Source: Liolophura sinensis (taxonomy: Eukaryota; Mollusca; Polyplacophora; Chitonida; Chitonidae). Taken from it: DNA of 64,000 nucleotides. The notes under the pieces were generated by a model. It was not told the DNA's origin and made no database searches. It saw only the letters and a list, made by a program, of their open reading frames with translations. The stretch is taken from NCBI RefSeq assembly GCF_032854445.1, contig NC_088305.1, positions 26,436,628 through 26,500,627 of the forward strand. Direction: 5' to 3'. Below, piece by piece: positions 43,201 through 49,200 of the stretch. Every line of letters begins with the position of its first letter. Within the stretch, counting starts at the first letter, position 1. Both the position numbers and the translations under genes were made by a program.

Positions 43201-46200
43201 AAATCACATTCGTTTCGGTCCCACTAACATGGGTAATATTCAAACATCTACAAATCATCATCAAAATAAATTAAAGACGGCTACATAACCGTAATAACAA
43301 AACCTACGTATGTTCCAGATATACATTTATTTATTTATTTGTTTAGTTACTTGGTATTTTACGTCGTACTCAAGAATATTTCACTTATACGACGGCGGCC
43401 AGCATTATGTTGGGAGGAAATCGGGCAGAGCCCGGGGGAAACCCATTATAAGCTAGACTTGAGCTCATAGCAACCACATTGGTGGGAGGCTCCTGGCTCA
43501 TTGCGAGGTGCTGGCGTGCCAACCCCCTCGGCCTCGGAGGCCCCCAGATATTTCTATAAACCTCGCGTCAGTCAATCACGCGCTGATACAGTAACTTGAA
43601 CAGGCGTTGCATTTGCTTATATGGCAATTTACTCAGAGACTTTGGCCTATCTCAGGATCTATACTTAATTTTATCGTGAATTAATCTAGGAACTACTTTT
43701 GGTGGTATGACGTCATGCTGTGTTGGAATTTTTAAGATCAGACTGACCTTCAAACGAAATCAATAAGTGCAGCGTGGGGTAAGTGCAGCGTGGGGTGACA
43801 TGGAGGTTCAGTCATTTCCTACTTATTTTAATATCAAAGAGTCCAGATGGTCTTTTGTCCAAATGCTTCAACATGGGGTATTATCAAGGCGTGACATAGC
43901 ATGTGTGAATCATGACAGGAAATGAGAGGAGCGTTAGATCAGATGTTTGAACAGATCAACATACAATACCGGGGCTTGTGTCGGGTCTCTTAAAAGATTC
44001 AGTCATATACGACAGTGGCTATACTGTTGTTACAGCTCACCTTGTAACAGAAATGCATGTAATAGTTTACTTTGATACTGTTGTTACAGCTCACCTTGTA
44101 ACAGAACTTTCTGTTATTTGCGCATGTTTTGTTTGCCTATTATTACACATGTCAACCCAGAGCAGCGAGTATAACCAAAAAAATCTTTTTGTGTACTGAT
44201 TACACACATTCGGAAGTATGCATACATAAACCCGGTATTAACTTTAGCCAGGATCCAACTGCAATTGTTTTGTATAAGAAAAACGCTGTTATTAAAATTC
44301 AACCCGAGCTTAACATTAAAGTATTAAAGTCTAAACACCCAGCCCTTATGTTTTGTTCAGAGTCCTTCATTTGACGTATTCCGCGTTTCAATCAGAATTT
44401 TGTCTTGATCTAAGTCCCAGTTATTAACAATTAAGCCTGGCTTAACTTTAAACAACTGGCCTCTAAGTTTTATTCGTAGATCCCTTTCTGTGACAGAATT
44501 ATTCCGTATTTCCAACAAAATGTCCACACATATGAAAGGCTTATTTAAGAATTTGTCTTTTCTGAGCTTTTAAACGTTCAACACTAGAGTTACTCTGTTC
44601 TATACCCTAATTTACTCTGTTACCCTGTTACTCTGTTCTATACCCTAATTTACTCTGTTACTCTGTTACTCTGTTCTATACCCTAATTTCCCATGTTCGT
44701 TATTTCAAATTGTATGTTTACATTTTGTGCTTACCCCACTCATCTGTTTACGTGGCTTGTCACATAATCGCTGTGCAGGCGGCATTCCGTATGGCGTAAG
44801 TTTGTAGTCTCCGACGTGGCATATTTTTGTTTACCGCAGGTATGTGTGTTGGAATTACTGTGGTCGTGGTAGCATAAAGCATGAAGAGACTGGGTGCATG
44901 TGGTTTGTCTTGACGGGTGGGGTGATAGAAGGCAATGATGGGATGGGCGGTAGGGAACCACAGGATTTCCTTGAGCAAAATTAACGTTTCTTTCTCACTG
45001 GAATCCAACGGGAATCCAACTTCTTGCAGTAGCTTATGTTTCAGTTGAAGAGAAGCTTACTGATATGGGAATTTAGAAGTAAGCAAAGGCCCGTTCTAAC
45101 AGATTAAGGATGTTTAGATATCAGCAATAAAAATAGAACGTGAATCATGCTGGCCTCAGTGTACACTTCCGCCAGTTAAACGTTTACAAGAGAATTTATC
45201 TTCAACATTTGACTTAGCTGGAGTTTAATCCCACTGCCGGTTTTATTGTTTCGACGTATGCCACATACAAGTTAATTACTTAACTAGTAGTCATGATGTG
45301 GGAAATTAGGGTAAAGGAATAAATCATCTGTGGATTATCTAAAAGGTCAAAGGTCAAGTTTAGCATTAGGTTCAATTATACCCACAGCTGTGAGTTCAAG
45401 TCCAGCTGATGCTGGCTTCCTCTCCGGAAGTATGTGAGATGGTCTGCCACTGATCTGCGGATGGTTGTGGGTTTCCCCCCGGAACTCTGCCCGGATTCTT
45501 CCATCGACAATCCTGGCTGTCGTCGAATAAGTAAACGATTCTTGAGTAGGGCGTAAAACACCAGTCATATGAATGTAAATAAATTACTAATAAATTAATT
45601 TTATAGGTCTAATACTGTCTAAATGATATACATGGTTAAGAGGCAGAGTGAATGACAGACAGACAGACTAACTTTATTAAATAATCAGTCATATCATTAA
45701 TTCGGCGAATATCTTTTCATCGACAATCTCACCATTTCACCGATCCATTAACGTAGGCCTACATTTATACATAACTCACACATTGACAACTGACCTCAGT
45801 GGACGCATTCGCCGCATGTGTTTTCGCTGCGAGTTACATGACACCGCAACACCGATTACAGCCCCTAAAATGCTGACTCGGCATAATTGTCAAAGGGTCA
45901 ATTAGTCGACTAATTAGTACGAATGACCGGGCTAATTAAGCAGATATTACGCAGACTACATAGTGGCCTGTGTGACGCAGTGTCCAGTACAAATTCTATA
46001 GAACCATTTCCAAGTTAATAGCGTTGTCCCTGAGATATGTTATGTAAAATTCTAACCAGATGAAATGAAATTTCATGCCACAGAAATCGAGTCTTCACTA
46101 CATCAATGAAAACTGTTCACTGCTTTCATATTACCAGCTTTATTATTTCCTTTGAGATCTGGTGATCTAATTGTTTAGAAAACGGGTCTTGCGCTTATCG

Positions 46201-49200
46201 ACTTGGAACTCCCCTTTATGGATTATAAGTGGTATGCGAATGTCAGACTTCGCGCTAAGATTCAATATAATCAGTAAATAATCAGTTCGGGGAAAATATT
46301 TCATCAATACGTGACTGGGGCTTTGTCTCGCAGTCCTAACTATTTCACATGACAACGATAATTTTTCTAGGTGGAGGAAACTTGAGAAAGTCCCTGGGAA
46401 ACCACCATACCACCCCAAGCACACGTCAAACACTCATGACATGCGGTCGTAGTTGAAATAGTGAGACATGGATACGAAAACGTATCCTCAGTCTTTGGTC
46501 AAGAGCACGTCGTGTGCGCTATCGCAGTCTAGGGGAAGTCTCAGAATCAGTGAATGCCTTCTACTAGCCAGGTGCAAGTTGTTCAACCACCATTCAAATC
46601 CAGTTAGTCACACTCACTGGCTCATACGATTGCAGCGGTATTTTTGATCATTGCTGGCAGTCAACAATTGACAGAACTTTACGGATTCGCATGCAATCTT
46701 GCAAATAGACCTTGCAAAGAGTGAGGATTTACTCTGAATTTTCCGGAATATGTCTGAGTGCATAAAAGGCATTAAACGTAAATCAAAAATACAAAAAAGC
46801 AAACAAATAAATAAATAAATCGTCTGGAACACTCATGCCCATTACTGCGATCCAGCTTCTCAAACCTTTCTTCATGAGACTCAGTCCGCATTCTCTGACA
46901 CACTGAGCCTCGTATCACGACTGCAAACAATTCTCCGATGTTCTCATCAGGGCTGATCTCCACTTCGGACAATTACTTCATTCCTGAGTGACCCAGCTTT
47001 TCGACTGAAGTACGTCGCAGATCTAAGCGCATGCGAGCGTTTGTATGACGTACTTTAGACAATTAACGTGAGTGGAATGTTGCTGACATGTCAGCCGGTC
47101 ACAACGTTCTCCAACATGGCCGGCAAAGTAACCAATACTTTCCTGAGATCTGGGTAAAGGCTGGGTGAATATCCAATCTCACTAAAGTCATATAGAGCAA
47201 CCCTATATATGTTAACTTGTCGATAACAGGTTCCCAAGGAACACTAATGTTACTACAGCCGTGTTTGGTAGAGCTGCATACATTGACTTGTGGCTAACTA
47301 GATTTGAAGTTGCACAAGTCTCACTTAAGTACTATCTAGCAGTGCTCCATATACTGAATTGTCGCTTTCTAGATCTGAGCCAACATCAATGTCGCTAAGA
47401 TCAGTCATTAACATAAGAGCTAGTATCAACTCCTCGCCCCCATATTGATTTGCCCTGAATCATATTTAAGGTGGCGCCATTGTCAATGATGCCAGATCTG
47501 GCATCGCCCCCTATAATGACTTGTCACCAACCAGATCTAAAGTGGCACCATTGTAACTGACGTCAGGGTTAGTAGCGCTCAATATGCTGACTTGTCGTTA
47601 ACTAGATCTGGGGTACTACCAATTTGATTAATTGACTTGTTTATTTGATTGGTTACGCCGTGCTCAAGAGCATTTCACTTATAAGACGGGGGCCAGCATT
47701 ATAGCAGGAGGAAACCGGACAGAGAAAAACCCACGACCATCCGCAGCAATCTCTATATCAGATAGTAGCCCTCTCTATGCTGACTTGTCCCTAATTGTAC
47801 CCAACCCCTCTCCGACTTTCAACATCTGTCTGTCCGTCTGTCTGTTGACACAAGTTTGTTCATATATCTCCTCCCAAAATACTGTGACGATTTCGATGAA
47901 CTTTACCATACATCTTGCCTATAATATGAACTGGTGCATGCTTAAGTTTAATGGCAATCAGGTAAATATTTTCATTTTCAGGTACTTAATGCAAGAATGG
48001 AATTTTCATTTACACTTTAGCATCTCCTGATAAATTCTTCATTCAGATTGGACGTACCAGTAGTGGAATCAATACACATCAAAAATGACAACCGAAACAG
48101 TCGTTATAAAGCCAAGCTAAGCATCATCACGTGTTGTCAATTCTCTTAAGGTTTTCTTTGTTTTCTTGCTTTCATTTTTGAAAATGTTGGGGGATGGGGG
48201 TATTTCGGACACCCGGATTCTAGTTAAATCTAAAGTAACCCCCAATCCTAGGCACCCTGATTAACCGTCTCTTAATACAAAATTTAAAGCTTTGTATAGT
48301 GTTTATACACGCATGAGTGACAGTTGCACTTCAGTTGTGACCTGTAACCTCACAGAACGCCAGTTCAAGAGGCTGCTCCTAAATCAGAATCAAGCAAAAC
48401 TGGTTAAAAACGCCAAGAAGGAAACACGTTTTTAAGACTTTCGGGGTAGGTAGAAACAAGAGATTAGCCATTACTTTGCAATATTTCAGCCAACAAGAAA
48501 GATAACGCTGAAATTGGCTGAATGGTATTAGTATATCGCCTCTCGGTCAAGTCCCGTTAAACCAGCAACCCATCAACCCATCAACCCATCAGGTTTGCCA
48601 GTTCCAGTTAATCCCAATTTTACGACGTAACCCAACACGGAAAAGTGTGTTAGAGTGACCTAATTCACGTCGCCACAATTAATCCCAGTGGCCATTTGCT
48701 GCTCGGTACGTGGACCAAACTGAATATATAGGTCACAGAATTACCCCCTTGTGCAGTTAATTACAAAATAGCCCACCTATTCAATGACTGCAGTTAGTCC
48801 CGCATGTGACACACTAACAATTCTCGGTCTTTTCCTTTAATTCTCCAAATACCTTAGACTCTTCTTGTACTCATGACGTGCAGATGAACATACAGCTCAC
48901 ATATACATATACATAAGGTATTCCTGTACCGAGTTCGAGTTTTCCCTTGAATATACATTTCAACATGTCCAGTCACAGCACATATCCTGAATGTTGGACT
49001 TTCAAAGTTAGCGGATGTCTTTAAGCATTGGTAAAATGTCCAGATTTTCTCTATGTATTCATCCATGATGTCATACGTGTGTGTCAGTAATATTTGTTAC
49101 AACACTTAATGTCCATTATTTGAAAACTGAGCAGTATATACATGCTGATGTTGGCCGGTAATCCAGGACAGAATCTCATTTCTATTGTCCCTTTCCCATT

